From Acanthosepion lycidas (taxonomy: Eukaryota; Mollusca; Cephalopoda; Sepiida; Sepiidae): a stretch of 64,000 nucleotides of DNA. The notes beneath the pieces are model-generated. The model worked only from the letters and a program-made list of their open reading frames with translations. It was not told where the DNA came from and ran no database searches. The stretch spans positions 24,375,760 through 24,439,759 of the forward strand of contig OZ010573.1 of NCBI GenBank assembly GCA_963932145.1, in the 5' to 3' direction. Positions 1-11,365 of this stretch are shown here, piece after piece; the first letter of the stretch is position 1, and each line of letters starts with the position of its first letter. The position numbers and the translations under genes were made by a program.

Positions 1-538
1 TTGGGCATGAATACTGAAAACATTTCAACAGTCAGATCATAAAACAGACACTTGTAAGCTTGGTGAAGCCCTTATTGGTAGGATGACTCAAATCCACAAC
101 ATTGTGATTGAGTGAATAAGTTCAACTGTGAAATGTCTAGGTCAAGGTTGCTGATGCCTGTCAGATTTAAATATATTTCAGAAGATCTATGTTAGAAGGT
201 AGTGAACAGTTCTCTGTCCAGCCCACTTCTTAGAAGCTGACCAAATGACCAAATATCTAAATTTAAAAAAAAAGCAAAAAAAAAACCATTCTTTTTTGGT
301 CAGACTGAATTTTTTTAGCACCTTCTTATAAATGTCTATTCTCAATATAGGCACATACATATGTTAATCATTTAGTTGAGAAGTTTTATATATTTATGAA
401 GGTTATTTTAAATATATTTTTGGTAACTTTCTAAGTATTTATTCATTTATATATGTTTACTAAAGTAATACTAAAAGTATTGAGAGAGTAAAGGCATGGT
501 GGAAACACACACACAATTTATGATGATACTTAAAAAAA
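1..538. other. No recognisable feature
   Basis: This AT-rich stretch holds short poly-A runs and a small ACAC tract near 508. I see no coding signal, no tRNA-like box and no clear match to other parts of the window. Confidence 0.6.
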
Positions 539-539
539 A

Positions 540-715
540 AATTCCAAATCCAAGATCTTCTCAATCTGGTTAGAGCAACCACTCTCTGATTGATCATGTT
601 ATCAGAGGTGTAGCTGTACTCACAACTCTTGGCCAGTTGTGGGTTGGTGAAGCTATTTAACCCACAGATAGGGTGATGGCTATTGACTCTGCCAACTTCA
701 TCTGTCCTTTAATTT
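540..715 (-). mobile_element. SINE 3'-half fragment (type A2)
   Basis: Read on the minus strand, this segment runs from a GGGTTAAATAGC-like block through 'caccaacccacaattggcca' to a poly-A-like end. The same order of blocks occurs at 55256-55340, where GGGTTAAATAGC is followed by 'caccaacttgcaattagcca' and 'acctctaaagatatggtcag'. The tRNA-like head is absent, so this is a truncated copy. The family assignment rests only on that internal comparison. Confidence 0.6.
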
Positions 716-1007
716 AAAAAAAAAAAAAATAGCTCCTTAAAACACTTTTGATTTTCTTTGTTTCACTCAGCTTTTTCTTCCAGAATCCTCATTCACCCCA
801 CTCTAAACATGATTCATGCTAGTTCAAAGCTTGGCCATTTTTTGTGCACCTGCAGTAGCCAGTTTTGTGTAAGATTCTTTGACGTTTGGAGAAGATGATA
901 AATTCAATAGATGTAGAATGTCAATTCTTTTTAATAAAATTTGTTCAAAGGAACAACTGCTATGTAATATCTCTCTTTCTCTCAATCTATCATACACACC
1001 TCTGTAT

Positions 1008-2793
1008 GTTTCTCTCTCTGTGTATGTTTCTCTCTCTCTGTGTATGTTTCTCTCTCTCTGTGTATGTTTCTCTCTCTCTGTGTATGTTTCTCTCTCTCTG
1101 TGTATGTTTCTCTCTCTCTGTTTCTATCTCTCTCTCTCTCTGTATGTTTCTGTCTGTCTCTCTCTGTATGTTTCTGTCTGTCTCTCTCTCTGTATGTTTC
1201 TGTCTGTCTCTCTCTGTATGTTTCTGTCTGTCTCTCTCTGTATGTTTCTGTCTGTCTCTCTCTCTCTGTATGTTTCTGTCTGTCTCTCTCTGTATGTTTC
1301 TGTCTCTCTCTCTCTGTATGTTTCTGTCTCTCTCTCTCTCTGTATGTTTCTATCTCTCTCTCTCTCTGTATGTTTCTATCTCTCTCTCTCTCTGTATGTT
1401 TCTATCTCTCTCTCTCTCTGTATGTTTCTATCTCTCTCTCTCTCTGTATGTTTCTATCTCTCTCTCTCTCTGTATGTTTCTATCTCTCTCTCTCTCTGTA
1501 TGTTTCTATCTCTCTCTCTCTCTCTGTATGTTTCTATCTCTCTCTCTCTCTCTCTGTATGTTTCTATCTCTCTCTCTCTCTCTCTGTGTTTCTATCTCTT
1601 TCTCTCTCTCTCTGTGTTTCTATCTTTTTCTCTCTCTGTATGTTTCTATCTTTTTCTCTCTCTGTATGTTTCTATCTTTTTCTCTCTCTGTATGTTTCTA
1701 TCTTTTTCTCTCTCTGTATGTTTCTATCTTTTTCTCTCTCTGTATGTTTCTATCTTTTTCTCTCTCTGTATGTTTCTATCTTTTTCTCTCTCTGTATGTT
1801 TCTATCTTTTTCTCTCTCTGTATGTTTCTATCTTTTTCTCTCTCTGTATGTTTCTTTCTTTTTCTCTCTCTGTATGTTTCTATCTTTTTCTCTCTCTGTA
1901 TGTTTCTATCTTTTTCTCTCTCTGTATGTTTCTTTCTTTTTCTCTCTCTGTATGTTTCTATCTTTTTCTCTCTCTGTATGTTTCTATCTTTTTCTCTCTC
2001 TGTATGTTTCTATCTTTTTCTCTCTCTGTATGTTTCTATCTTTTTCTCTCTCTGTATGTTTCTATCTTTTTCTCTCTCTGTATGTTTCTATCTTTTTCTC
2101 TCTCTGTATGTTTCTATCTTTTTCTCTCTCTGTATGTTTCTATCTTTTTCTCTCTCTGTATGTTTCTATCTTTTTCTCTCTCTGTATGTTTCTATCTTTT
2201 TCTCTCTCTGTATGTTTCTATCTTTTTCTCTCTCTGTATGTTTCTATCTTTTTCTCTCTCTGTATGTTTCTATCTTTTTCTCTCTCTGTATGTTTCTATC
2301 TTTTTCTCTCTCTGTATGTTTCTATCTTTTTCTCTCTCTGTATGTTTCTATCTTTTTCTCTCTCTGTATGTTTCTATCTTTTTCTCTCTCTGTATGTTTC
2401 TATCTTTTTCTCTCTCTGTATGTTTCTATCTTTTTCTCTCTCTGTATGTTTCTATCTTTTTCTCTCTCTGTATGTTTCTATCTTTTTCTCTCTCTGTATG
2501 TTTCTATCTTTTTCTCTCTCTGTATGTTTCTATCTTTTTCTCTCTCTGTATGTTTCTATCTTTTTCTCTCTCTGTATGTTTCTATCTTTTTCTCTCTCTG
2601 TATGTTTCTATCTTTTTCTCTCTCTGTATGTTTCTATCTTTTTCTCTCTCTGTATGTTTCTATCTTTTTCTCTCTCTGTATGTTTCTATCTTTTTCTCTC
2701 TCTGTATGTTTCTATCTTTTTCTCTCTCTGTATGTTTCTATCTTTTTCTCTCTCTGTATGTTTCTATCTTTTTCTCTCTCTGTATGTTTCTAT

Positions 2794-2825
<32 letters not shown>
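1008..2825 (+). repeat. Pyrimidine-rich 20-26 bp minisatellite
   Basis: The array is built on TC runs separated by TGTATGTTTC. Its unit changes along its length. About 1010-1120 the unit is about 20 bases with TGTGTATGTT. About 1140-1320 the units carry GTCTGTCTC. About 1350-1610 the unit is about 26 bases with TATC followed by a long TC run. From about 1620 to 2795 there are roughly 45 near-identical 26-base units containing TATCTTTTT. The last 30 bases are pure (TC)n. Because 26 is not a multiple of 3 and the unit lacks stops, all three forward frames stay open for about 660 codons, giving repetitive Ser/Leu/Phe/Tyr/Cys/Val products. This is composition, not a gene. Two units with TTTC in place of TATC (near 1850 and 1930) lie exactly three units apart. 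Confidence 0.95.

Positions 2826-2871
<46 letters not shown>
2826..2871. repeat. (TA)n microsatellite
   Basis: About 22 TA units directly abut the (TC)n end of the minisatellite and are followed by a short ACACAC tract. Confidence 0.97.
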
Positions 2872-2875
<4 letters not shown>

Positions 2876-3154
2876 CACACACAGTTACTGAAAAGTACTT
2901 GGACTGTCCCATTCAACCAAAATCAGTATTATTTGGTCACCGAAAGACTGTTTTCTGGAAGTAATTCAGGTAAAGAACTATTCCGCATTCATATGCACAT
3001 ACACACTTAAAGGGTGCTCTGGAGTTATGCCTCCTAATTTTCACGAAACATACAACAGACACAGGGTGCACAATAATATTCTTGGATAGAGCAAGTTTTC
3101 ATCTATAAAATGTTATTTTTCTAAATATTTAACAGTATAAATTTTCAAGGAACT

Positions 3155-3560
3155 CTTCATTTTGCAGGTTGACAGTTGTGCAGTGCCACCCGATGTGTTA
3201 CATGTCACACAATGTAAAAGCACATTACCCAATACTTAACTGTGATTACATTCATTATTTTGTCTCTATAAACATTCAGCATTTATTGATGAATACAAGT
3301 GGATGCAATTTTTTTTCTGCATGGAGGAAATCAATAATGCATGTCTGCTCTAGACACACTTTCTTGTCAGAAGGCATTTTGCCATCTGTAACAAGGCCAA
3401 AGTAAATAAGTTTTTGGCAGGAAAGATCAGTCTCTACTGCCATACCACAAGCATTTGCTTCTGATATCTTGAGCCAATATAATAAAATGGGAGACATTAC
3501 TTTCAGAGTGGTTTGTACACACACAATGTGCCAGGTATTTGAGAACACCTTTCACAGGTC
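3155..3560 (-). mobile_element. Mariner-like transposase N-terminal remnant
   Basis: On the minus strand, residues of the type KMPSDKKVCLEQTCIIDFLH followed by AEK match the start of the helix-turn-helix domain of SETMAR/mariner-type transposases, as I recall it. The next part, in another frame, reads LNVYRDKIMNVITVKYWVM and then HVTHRVALHN, which follow the usual order of that domain. The upstream ISEANACGMAVE block matches the leader commonly seen before it. At least one frameshift and a stop break the reading, and no catalytic DDD part is visible, so this is a 5' fragment of a dead DNA transposon. Terminal inverted repeats were not found. Confidence 0.6.
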
Positions 3561-4834
3561 ATTAATGGAAGATGATCTAACATAATGGTATTTGGTATGA
3601 GCCAAATTTTATAACATTTTCATTTCTCTTTAAGATTCATTGAGAGCATTAACATGGCGTCTTCTAATCTAACACAGGAAATGAAAAGGAACTCTGTGGC
3701 ACTAACCACCAACCACAGCGATTTAGGGATAGTGAGCCTCTTGAAAGTAGCCAATTCCTTCAGTTTCAAGGTTAGGAATGAACAAGAAGCTTCTGCTGGC
3801 GTTGATTGTTTATATCCAAAGAAAGAAACATTTTGAATGGTTAAGGGTCCTAAGAATAGCAATTGTTGCCTATCAGATCCAACAAATGAGTACTGTTGCC
3901 AAGTAGCTCAAAGTGACAGTCCATTATTGAAACATGGAGTGTATAAAGATATCAGGTACAAGTCTTATATTTATGAGGAGAGGGCAATTCATGTCTGAAA
4001 AGACCTCGAAAAGGTGTCACCCAATTGAAGCATTTGTTGAACAGGCTCGAACATCCTAAGGAGCTTGAAATGCTCTGGTAGAATTTCAACCAGTATTGGA
4101 AGGTATAAAGGAGGAATGACAGGTGGCTCTGTGTTAGTCATATCACCTTAAACATATGGTCTGCTATGTCTGAGTGTCATTGAGAGAGAACCCAACCAGC
4201 AACTGCACAGTAGAAAGGAGCTGTTCAAGGCCAACATTATGGATGTGATGGCCTGCTATCACTTCCAAGACAGAATCAAGATTGTTCTGGTTTTATTAAA
4301 TAATTTTTTTCTTTTCTTACATGGAATGTGTAAATAAAACAAAAAAAGAAAATTATACTAATTCTTTCTTTCTTTCTTTTTTTTTTCTTTCTTGTGTACG
4401 TGTTAGAGTAAAGCCACAGTTGAAACCATTTTGCAGTAAACTTTTACAGACATTAATATATCTGTTCAATAATACAAAACTATGTAGTATATTTATCTGT
4501 TGTACATCCTTACAGCTGTACACTTGAGAGATTTTTTTTTTTTTTTTTTCCAGACTTTTCACCTCAAGCAAGGTGGGAGTGCAAGGGGCTACAGAAAGTG
4601 GGAGAAAGAGTAAAGAGTTGTGAAAGGGAAGGATGAAGAGAAGGACGGAGATCAAGGCATCAGGAGATGTTGATTGACATTGCATTGAATAGTGGAGATG
4701 AAATTTTTATGGTAACAGAATGTATTACATGAAAAATGAAGATGCTTTATGCCAAAAATATAGCAAATCATCTTCTTTATATGTAAGGTGCTTCAAACAA
4801 TAAGTACATTAAATTCTATTTCTTTTGTTACCTT
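3561..4834. other. Unassigned AT-rich DNA
   Basis: The stretch 3930-4300 is less AT-rich than its surroundings and looks like an old repeat, but I cannot name it. Open frames of up to about 110 codons here are interrupted by poly-T or poly-A and show no domain. Confidence 0.5.
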
Positions 4835-5333
4835 TCTTTGGATAGCTTTAATTCTAATGATTTAAAAAGTGAAATTCTTTCTTATGTGTTACAATTAGGT
4901 GTATTAATTGAAGAAAAAAAACTCATAGCTTACTCGGGTACAAGATATAACAAATGTAATCATAAAAATTACTTTAATTCAGTCATCATATATTTTACAC
5001 TTGAAATAGCTAGATGTAATCATAAGTTCATTATTGGCATTGTCATGGAAAACTAAGTTATGCTAGTGCACCTCAAATTTATTCTCCTACATAGTTAGGA
5101 GGATACATTAGATATTTTCTCGCTTGTGGAACTCACTTCTGGCTTCTTGTTTTACAGTCAACTTTGATCTTCAAAAATTTAAATGCAATGTCAATTGTTA
5201 TCTTCTGTCTTAATAATTAATGTTCTTTTATTGTTCTCTCTTCTTAATAGTGACTTTTTTTTCCTCATATTCTCTAACACTCAGTAAGCCTTTGCATCTT
5301 TGTGGCTTTATTGCCTTGCTTGAGTGTAATGAT

Positions 5334-5335
<2 letters not shown>
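4835..5335 (+). mobile_element. LINE 'A' 3' end, degenerate
   Basis: The segment ends with the C-terminal coding signature of a non-LTR retrotransposon ORF2 (LWNS-like, then VNFDLQKFKCNVN), read around 5125-5200. The shared 3' UTR follows (ACTCAGTAAGCC, then GGCTTTATTGCCTTGCTTGA). It terminates at GTAATGATCA directly before a TA array. The same 3' end recurs at 14690, 27490, 48890 and 62340. The 5' part is decayed and carries an extra block of about 90 bases at 5024-5112 that the sister copies lack. Confidence 0.75.
5024..5112 (+). repeat. 90-bp repeat, copy 1 (inserted in LINE)
   Basis: This block contains GTTATGCTAGTGCACCTCAA. It matches 5929-6018 in inverted orientation with only a handful of differences. 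It interrupts the LINE 'A' copy around it. Confidence 0.7.

Positions 5336-5388
<53 letters not shown>
5336..5388. repeat. (TA)n microsatellite
   Basis: About 26 TA units abut the 3' end of the LINE copy. Confidence 0.97.
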
Positions 5389-5389
<1 letters not shown>

Positions 5390-5392
<3 letters not shown>

Positions 5393-5560
5393 AAATATCA
5401 AATTTTAGATATAACTAAAAATATCTGTAAAAGACAATATGACTAAAGACACAAAAGGAAGAATTTTCTTAATTGATATGTTTCATCATCTGAAGGACTT
5501 GATAAAATAAGGATTTTATTTTGCAACAAGTATTCATAAACAAAAGTAAAAATGTTTCTT

Positions 5561-5592
<32 letters not shown>

Positions 5593-5928
5593 CAAAATAA
5601 AATCTTTACATTTGTCTTGATTAAGTCCATCAGAGGAGGAAGCACATCAGCTATGATTGGTTTTCCTTTTGTTATATAAAGTCGTTTTACCCATCTCCAG
5701 TAATGATAAACATAAATTTCTAAATAACATAACTTTTATTCAATCATCGTACAATTATAATTTCAATATAACAGCTAAATTTTCTTTAGTTTTGTTGGTA
5801 TTCACGTGCTTCGAGTGCCCGCTTTTTTCCCCCCCATCTGTTTTGAAATCACTTAGAAATTTGTGTTTATTATTATTAGAAATGGGTAAAGTCATAAGTA
5901 ATTTTCATTTTTAGGAACTGATTTCATG
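5390..5928. other. Unassigned AT-rich DNA with poly-T
   Basis: This stretch holds a run of about 30 T near 5563-5592 and otherwise plain AT-rich sequence. I see no gene. Confidence 0.55.
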
Positions 5929-6018
5929 TCTAATGTATCATCCTAACTATGTAAGAGAATAAATTTAAGGTGCACTAGCATAACTTAATTTTCCATGACA
6001 ATGCTAATAATGAACTTT
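5929..6018 (-). repeat. 90-bp repeat, copy 2
   Basis: This is an inverted copy of 5024-5112 about 820 bases away, with TTGAGGTGCACTAGCATAAC-like sequence in the same order. No terminal inverted repeat is obvious. It could be a short MITE relic or the footprint of a local inverted duplication. Confidence 0.7.
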
Positions 6019-6204
6019 AGCATACCAATTATGTTTGTTTGGTGTTTTTAATATGATAGCTGTTAAGCACTCTGTTAAAATAGTCTTGTGTGAAAAGGAA
6101 AAATAGGCTGAAATGGTGATTGACAAATGCAAATTGAACCAGATCAAGTGCTGATTGCTTGCAGTTTTAAGGGTTTATCATGTCCACTTTAAATGATTTG
6201 AATA

Positions 6205-6238
<34 letters not shown>

Positions 6239-6351
6239 ATGAGCATTGTGTTTCTGTATATATTTCAGAGATATAATATATGTACATCAGTAAGACGAAT
6301 ACTGAAAAAAAGAAAAAAAAAAGAAAAAAAAAGCATTTATTTTGCACAGAT

Positions 6352-6384
<33 letters not shown>

Positions 6385-6840
6385 CAACATTATCTTTCTT
6401 GTCCATGTAGTTGATCTAATGCCTCTTCATTAACACATTGTGTCCTGGGCATGATGTTAAACTTCATCCACATTCTGGGCATAAACTAAACTGCAATCAT
6501 GTTTTTTTTTTGTTTTTTTTTTTTTTTTTTCCCAACAAAACAAATTCACCTATGACCTAAGTAGGATATTAAACTACTACCAGGCATAGTATAGAAAGCA
6601 AGATGGATTGAAAACTAATTATTTCTGTGAGGAAAAATCCACCTACATGCTGTCAACTTATACGTTTATACCTAGGATAGTACCTTAAGGAAAAATATAG
6701 TTTTTCTATACAAGCAATCTATTACAAAAAAAACAGACACCTTTAAACTACCAATAAAAAGAATAATCTACAAACTGTTTACACAAAATCTATGCCTAAA
6801 CTACTTGTTCATACAAAATATCTATAAAATTGCAATTATA
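6019..6840. other. Unassigned AT-rich DNA with simple repeats
   Basis: A (GT)n/(TA)n tract lies at about 6205-6238. Long T runs lie near 6353-6384 and 6500-6530. No coding or RNA signal is visible. Confidence 0.55.
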
Positions 6841-6842
6841 TA

Positions 6843-7592
6843 CAGTGAGTCCCCCCCTATTTGCAGGGGTTAGGGACCAGAACCATCCGTGAATATTTAG
6901 AATCTGCAAATACTTGTAACCCCCTGCCAAAAGAAAAGTACTTATAAGTACTTATTTTGATTGTTGAAACCCCATATACCTTAAACTTTCATCCTAAACA
7001 CTTTAAAAGCATTTTAGGTCCTTTTAAAAACATTTTTGAAAAATAGTATTGGTGACCATGTGCTTAGCGCAAATTTTCTTGCATACGTACAATAAACATT
7101 TTTAATTAAGCATAGATCGATACAACCATTGAAAATACTGTATAAAATATGTGTAATAAGACATAAAATACAAAGCTTAAAACATTTTCTAAAAACAGAA
7201 CTGTGATGATGCCCCCAGACTTAGCATAAGCCACTTTTAAAACTCCAGCCACAGCCCCTAACAAAGAAAAAAGCCCAAGCACTACACATATATTTGCATT
7301 TGCTTCTTACAATGAAGATGTACAATTCAGCCAATTTTTACCATAAAAATGGACTGTTATATGTTTTAAGTCACTTAAATAACAAGAAATTAATCTAAGA
7401 ATATTTTAAATATATTCTATCAAAAAAATATGTGAATCGAGGGAGTTCTCAGTGAATAATTTGTACATATGTTCTTCAGAAAAACGTGAATATTTGGGGT
7501 TTCTACGAATAACAAGTACATATGTTCTAAAGAAAAATCCACAAATGTGTGAAACCATGAATGCTGAAAAGCGAATAGGTGGGGACTCACTG
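6843..7592. mobile_element. Non-autonomous TA-flanked DNA transposon, 750 bp
   Basis: The left end reads CAGTGAGTCCCCCCCTATTT. The right end, reverse-complemented, reads CAGTGAGTCCCCACCTATTC. Both ends are flanked by the dinucleotide TA (6841-6842 and 7593-7594), the target duplication used by Tc1/mariner/pogo transposases. Near the right end, two direct copies of ACATATGTTCT plus AGAAAAA lie about 60 bases apart (near 7466 and 7520), which looks like a subterminal repeat. There is no transposase frame. The CAGTGAGTCCCC start resembles pogo/Tigger-like termini, but that family call is an inference. Confidence 0.85.
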
Positions 7593-7594
7593 TA

Positions 7595-8240
7595 AAGCAC
7601 ACATTTATGAAAACTGATTTCCAAAAACTACAAATCCCTGTCAATGGGACTACCTGATTGCCGTAGGTGGTGACCTGTGACACCCACAGAAGTTGTCCTC
7701 GTGACTCCTGACCTGGTATAAAATAGCCAGGAGTTTCCACAACATGCCACTTCAGTCCCAGCCTGAGATATACGGTTGGATGGAATAGCCCAATCCAATC
7801 CAATCAGCTAGTCACATTGTGGCAAAATCTAGTTGTGAGGAAAGAGAATGGTTATGATGTGGCTGCGAATCCTTACATCATACTATACTTGGGTAGATAA
7901 GGTGGGGGAATGCAGGTCACTTTCAGCATGACTATACTGGCTGTGTAGCCCTGGTGGATCAGATTAGTTCCCCTTGATAGCATCCCTGAAGAAAGAAACC
8001 CAAGGCAGATGGCAAATACAAAAGCAAAATTATTATATGTTTAACTTTTATAAATGGTCCAAGAGACAATACAAAGATTCTGAAATGGAATGTGACAATG
8101 AAATGTCAGAAAAAAAAAAAAAAACAATTTCAAATTTTCATTAGAGGGTGAAATAACAAGTGTCACCTTTTTGTATTACAAAACCAAAGTTAGTAATAAA
8201 AAAAAAATATAAAGATAAAAATAGCACACTTTCAAATAAA
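7595..8240. other. GC-richer leader before LINE ORF1
   Basis: The stretch 7640-7990 is richer in G and C than its neighbours and lies directly upstream of the LINE ORF1 remnant. It may be the 5' UTR of that LINE. No motif proves this. Confidence 0.3.
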
Positions 8241-9560
8241 AAACAAAAAAAGACACAGAAAACATACTAAAAATCAGTCAAATAAACAACATAAAAATAA
8301 AGGCTTATCCCCATCAATTTCTTAACTACTCTAAGGGAAAAATAAAATGCTCAAAACTGTCACTCTGCTCCCTGGAAGAAATCAAAAATGATGACACCCT
8401 AAAAAAACAAGACATAACAGATGTCAAAAAAATACAAATAAAGAGAAATGGCATACCAATAAACATATACATTTTTACATTCAATGAACCTACCCTACCA
8501 AATGAAATAAAAATAGTATACACAATATCCAAGATAAAGCCATACATCCCTAATCCCTGTAAATGTCACAAATGTCAGAAATTTGGCCATCTACAAGATC
8601 AATGTACAAGTGTACGAGTTTGTCAAAGATGTGAGAAATTTGAAACTGATCATGAAGAGTTACTCTGTTAAAGCCTCCTTAATACCCAAACTACAAACAA
8701 AACCATTCGGCAGACTTTATAGAGTGTAACATTTGGAAAAAGGAAAAGCAAATAATAAAGATAAAATATACACAAAACTAGAAGCTAGAAAATGGGTCGA
8801 AACTAACTCACTTCCGACATCATACACAAATACTATTAAAATAACAAATAGACAAAATGATATGCAAGGGAACAACACAATAAGAAGCAACTCTAATAAA
8901 TGAATTAAAAAAAAAAACCTATTAGGACTACTAAAATTTAGTATACTATACATAAATCAAACACCCATAGTAAAAAAAATCCTATCCTGTTAATCTCAAA
9001 CAAAAAAGAATCTATAAATACAAAACAAATAACTCTGAAAACCCCAATCCAAAGTGCAAAAATCCTTCAAGAAATAGAACCCTTCAAACATTCACAAGAG
9101 AAACAAAAGGTTCATAAAAGAAATAACACAACCCAGTATACATCACTAAAGAACCAAAAGAAATGGATATAGATGAACAAAACTCGATAATCTCACCTCA
9201 AATAAGAAAATGGTCATCATCCAGACTAAGATCGCCAAAAGAATCTAGTGGAAAAAAACAAATAAGATCAGACAAGCAGAAACAAAAGAACATGAAGAAC
9301 AAAATATGACAAGAAACAAAGTGCTAAAAGACCAGAGAACATAGAAATTATGGAGATTTCACCCACTAAATATGAATCAGTCAAGCAAAAACTCATAACA
9401 CCCTAATACATAAGCATGATGAAAAAAAAATTATACCGTGGAATCATTGAGGCTGAAATACCAGGAATACATTTGACTCTTGACAAAAAACCTCTTTACA
9501 AAAATACATCAATAAAAACCAATCTACAAATTGATTTCTTATAAAGAATACATATTCTAT
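8241..9560 (+). mobile_element. LINE ORF1 remnant with CCHC knuckles
   Basis: An unbroken frame from about 8241 to 8671 encodes an RRM-like segment (KAYPHQFLNYSKGKIKCSKL, then LCSLEEIK), a linker ending in PYIPNPCKC, and two zinc knuckles. The first is C-HK-C-QKFG-H-LQDQ-C. The second is C-QR-C-EKFETD-H-EELL-C. This order is typical of ORF1 (nucleic-acid chaperone) of Jockey/I-type non-LTR retrotransposons. After a stop, recognisable pieces continue in other frames (EARKWVETNSLPTSYTN near 8780-8830) and then A-rich charged sequence to about 9550. No reverse transcriptase follows, so the element is truncated and dead. Confidence 0.8.
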
Positions 9561-9589
9561 TCATATGAACATATCCTAAAAGATTTGTC

Positions 9590-9640
9590 AGCATTAAATA
9601 ACCCATTGAGGTTGATAAACTGTAAAACCAAACCATTAAT
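9590..9640 (+). mobile_element. SINE/LINE 3'-tail fragment
   Basis: TTAAATAACCCATTGAGG followed by TTGATAAACTGTA is the same tail seen at 20735-20770, 24298-24325, 28775-28805, 39820-39850 and 53829-53870. Confidence 0.6.
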
Positions 9641-9765
9641 CACATTGCTATGACATTATACAGTGAAATTTTCAGATCAGAATTCTGCTTGTTACTGTGT
9701 GACTTATTGCTCCTCTTTTAGACACATAAGTACATTTATTTCTGAGCAGAACCAATGAGCACCTA

Positions 9766-9770
<5 letters not shown>

Positions 9771-9807
<37 letters not shown>
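9771..9807. repeat. (TA)n microsatellite
   Basis: About 18 TA units precede the SINE at 9808. Confidence 0.95.
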
Positions 9808-9811
<4 letters not shown>

Positions 9812-9990
9812 TCATCCACAGACAGGCTGTTTAGCTGTATCACAGCTCATCTATGTGGCAAGATATCTGATTGCTTCAAGCTGGGATTGAAACCTGACTG
9901 ATTTGGCATCAGTCAGAGATTCTACCCCTTAGCTATCATCGTGCAGCAGAGCAGAAGGGAAATTTTAACGTTTTTACTATGTAAAAGGTT
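9808..9990 (-). mobile_element. tRNA-type SINE
   Basis: On the minus strand there is an A-box-like GATAGCTAAGGGGTAGAATC. About 35 bases later comes a B-box-like GGTTTCAATCCCAG. This spacing is that of a tRNA-derived Pol III promoter. The body runs down to the TA array on its left. No cloverleaf or acceptor sequence survives, so it is not a tRNA gene. Confidence 0.6.
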
Positions 9991-10106
9991 TCAGTAGCTA
10001 GGAGAACTTGATTCAAGTAGAAGAGCATTGCATTAGCAGCAGCAGCAGCCACTGTTTATAAAATCACCCCTTCCTCTGTGAGAGCTCAATTGAATTATTT
10101 TGAGAG

Positions 10107-10117
<11 letters not shown>

Positions 10118-10156
<39 letters not shown>
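10118..10156. repeat. (TA)n microsatellite
   Basis: A TA array follows a short CACACACA tract and abuts the repeat segment starting at 10160. Confidence 0.95.
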
Positions 10157-10159
<3 letters not shown>

Positions 10160-10605
10160 GCTCTGAAGATTGCTTGAAGCGTGAAACTGACTGTCAACAT
10201 ACAGTGTTAATTCCTCTATCCACACTATCTCTAAAAATGCATAATTTCTGATAGAACACTTCTCCTATTCACAGCAAATTTTAAACAATGATAAAAGTAA
10301 TATTAGGCATCTCCTTATAAGGAAGCTTTCATTAACTGACAGCCAGTACTGCTGTTGGTTGAAATTTATAAAACATGTAAAATATAAAAAAAAAAAAAAA
10401 TTAATCAGGAAAAACTGGTTTCTCAAGTACACTAAGTATTATTGCCCTTTCCGGTATTGATGAGAGCTTCATTCCTAACCTTTTGCTTGAAGTCGTGTCG
10501 AATGTCAGAGATATATATTTTAGGGGGGAAAAAGTATGACAAAATGGAAAAAGTTTTTGTGTGACGTGTTTCATCCTTTAGGACCTCATTGAACTAAATT
10601 GATGT
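10160..10605 (+). repeat. Dispersed repeat X, copy 1
   Basis: The order of blocks TTCATTAACTGAC, GTTGAAATTTATAAAA and GTATTGATGAGAGCTTC is shared with 20300-20900 and 33340-33600. It is a dispersed repeat of unknown class. Two hairpin motifs of the GATGA-stem-GAAAC kind lie inside it (10162-10187 on + and 10568-10591 on -). Confidence 0.55.
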
Positions 10606-10609
10606 TGAC

Positions 10610-11365
10610 ACTAATACAACTATATATGTGCATGAAGGAAAGGAGATGCTGAGAATTTTAATGTTTTTTTGTTTTTTTTTTTGGTGGTGGTGTATATATA
10701 ATCTGATTTCATTTAGATTGTTTTTGCTTGTTTTCATCACTTTTGTTATTAAATATCCCACACTGGAATAATAGACAATCTACCAAGAACGGTGAAATGT
10801 AAGCACCTGTACACAAATTTACTGTGGATGATCTCGCTATTAAAATACTTTTTAGACATTTTTGTCTTAATAAATTGTTTCTCTTTTAATTAGAGTAGTA
10901 TTTTTAAAATCAAAATTATTGCCAGTATGGTGAGCAATTAGTATGGGTTTTATTTTTTTGTTTTTTTGTTTTTTGTTTTTTTTTTGTAAAAGATCTCCTT
11001 TGTGCCTGTATAATCTTTTATTTACATTCCTTGAGGTTTCCCTTACATATTCATTTTGGTAATTATTGCAGGTGATAGAGTAAATTCCTCAAAGTTTTAA
11101 CATATTATTTTGTTTTGTATTAAGCCTTTTATTATTTTAGAAGTAGTTGTAACAAATTTTATGTTCAGTTTAGATAAATTCTTTTCAATTATACTTATGA
11201 TGGAATTGGTGGACAGAAAATATATTTTGATTTGTTGGGTTTGTCAGGAAGGACTGCTTTTCTAATTTTAGATATTTTATGAGCTTTTTTTTGAATAGGA
11301 AATAATTAGGGTACTGGAGGAGCTTAAAAATATTTATTTCAATGTATTTCTCCTCTTTGTGTGTG
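10610..11365. other. Unassigned AT-rich DNA
   Basis: The stretch contains T-rich runs and a small GT tract near 11360. No gene or named repeat was seen. Confidence 0.55.

Noticed and set aside
1008-2825. CRISPR array
   Set aside because: The repeats are contiguous with no unique spacers, and the DNA is animal in character.
879-3010. Three overlapping forward open frames of about 660 codons
   Set aside because: They are produced by the stop-free pyrimidine-rich minisatellite; the products are Ser/Leu/Phe/Tyr/Cys/Val repeats and shift with the 26-base period.
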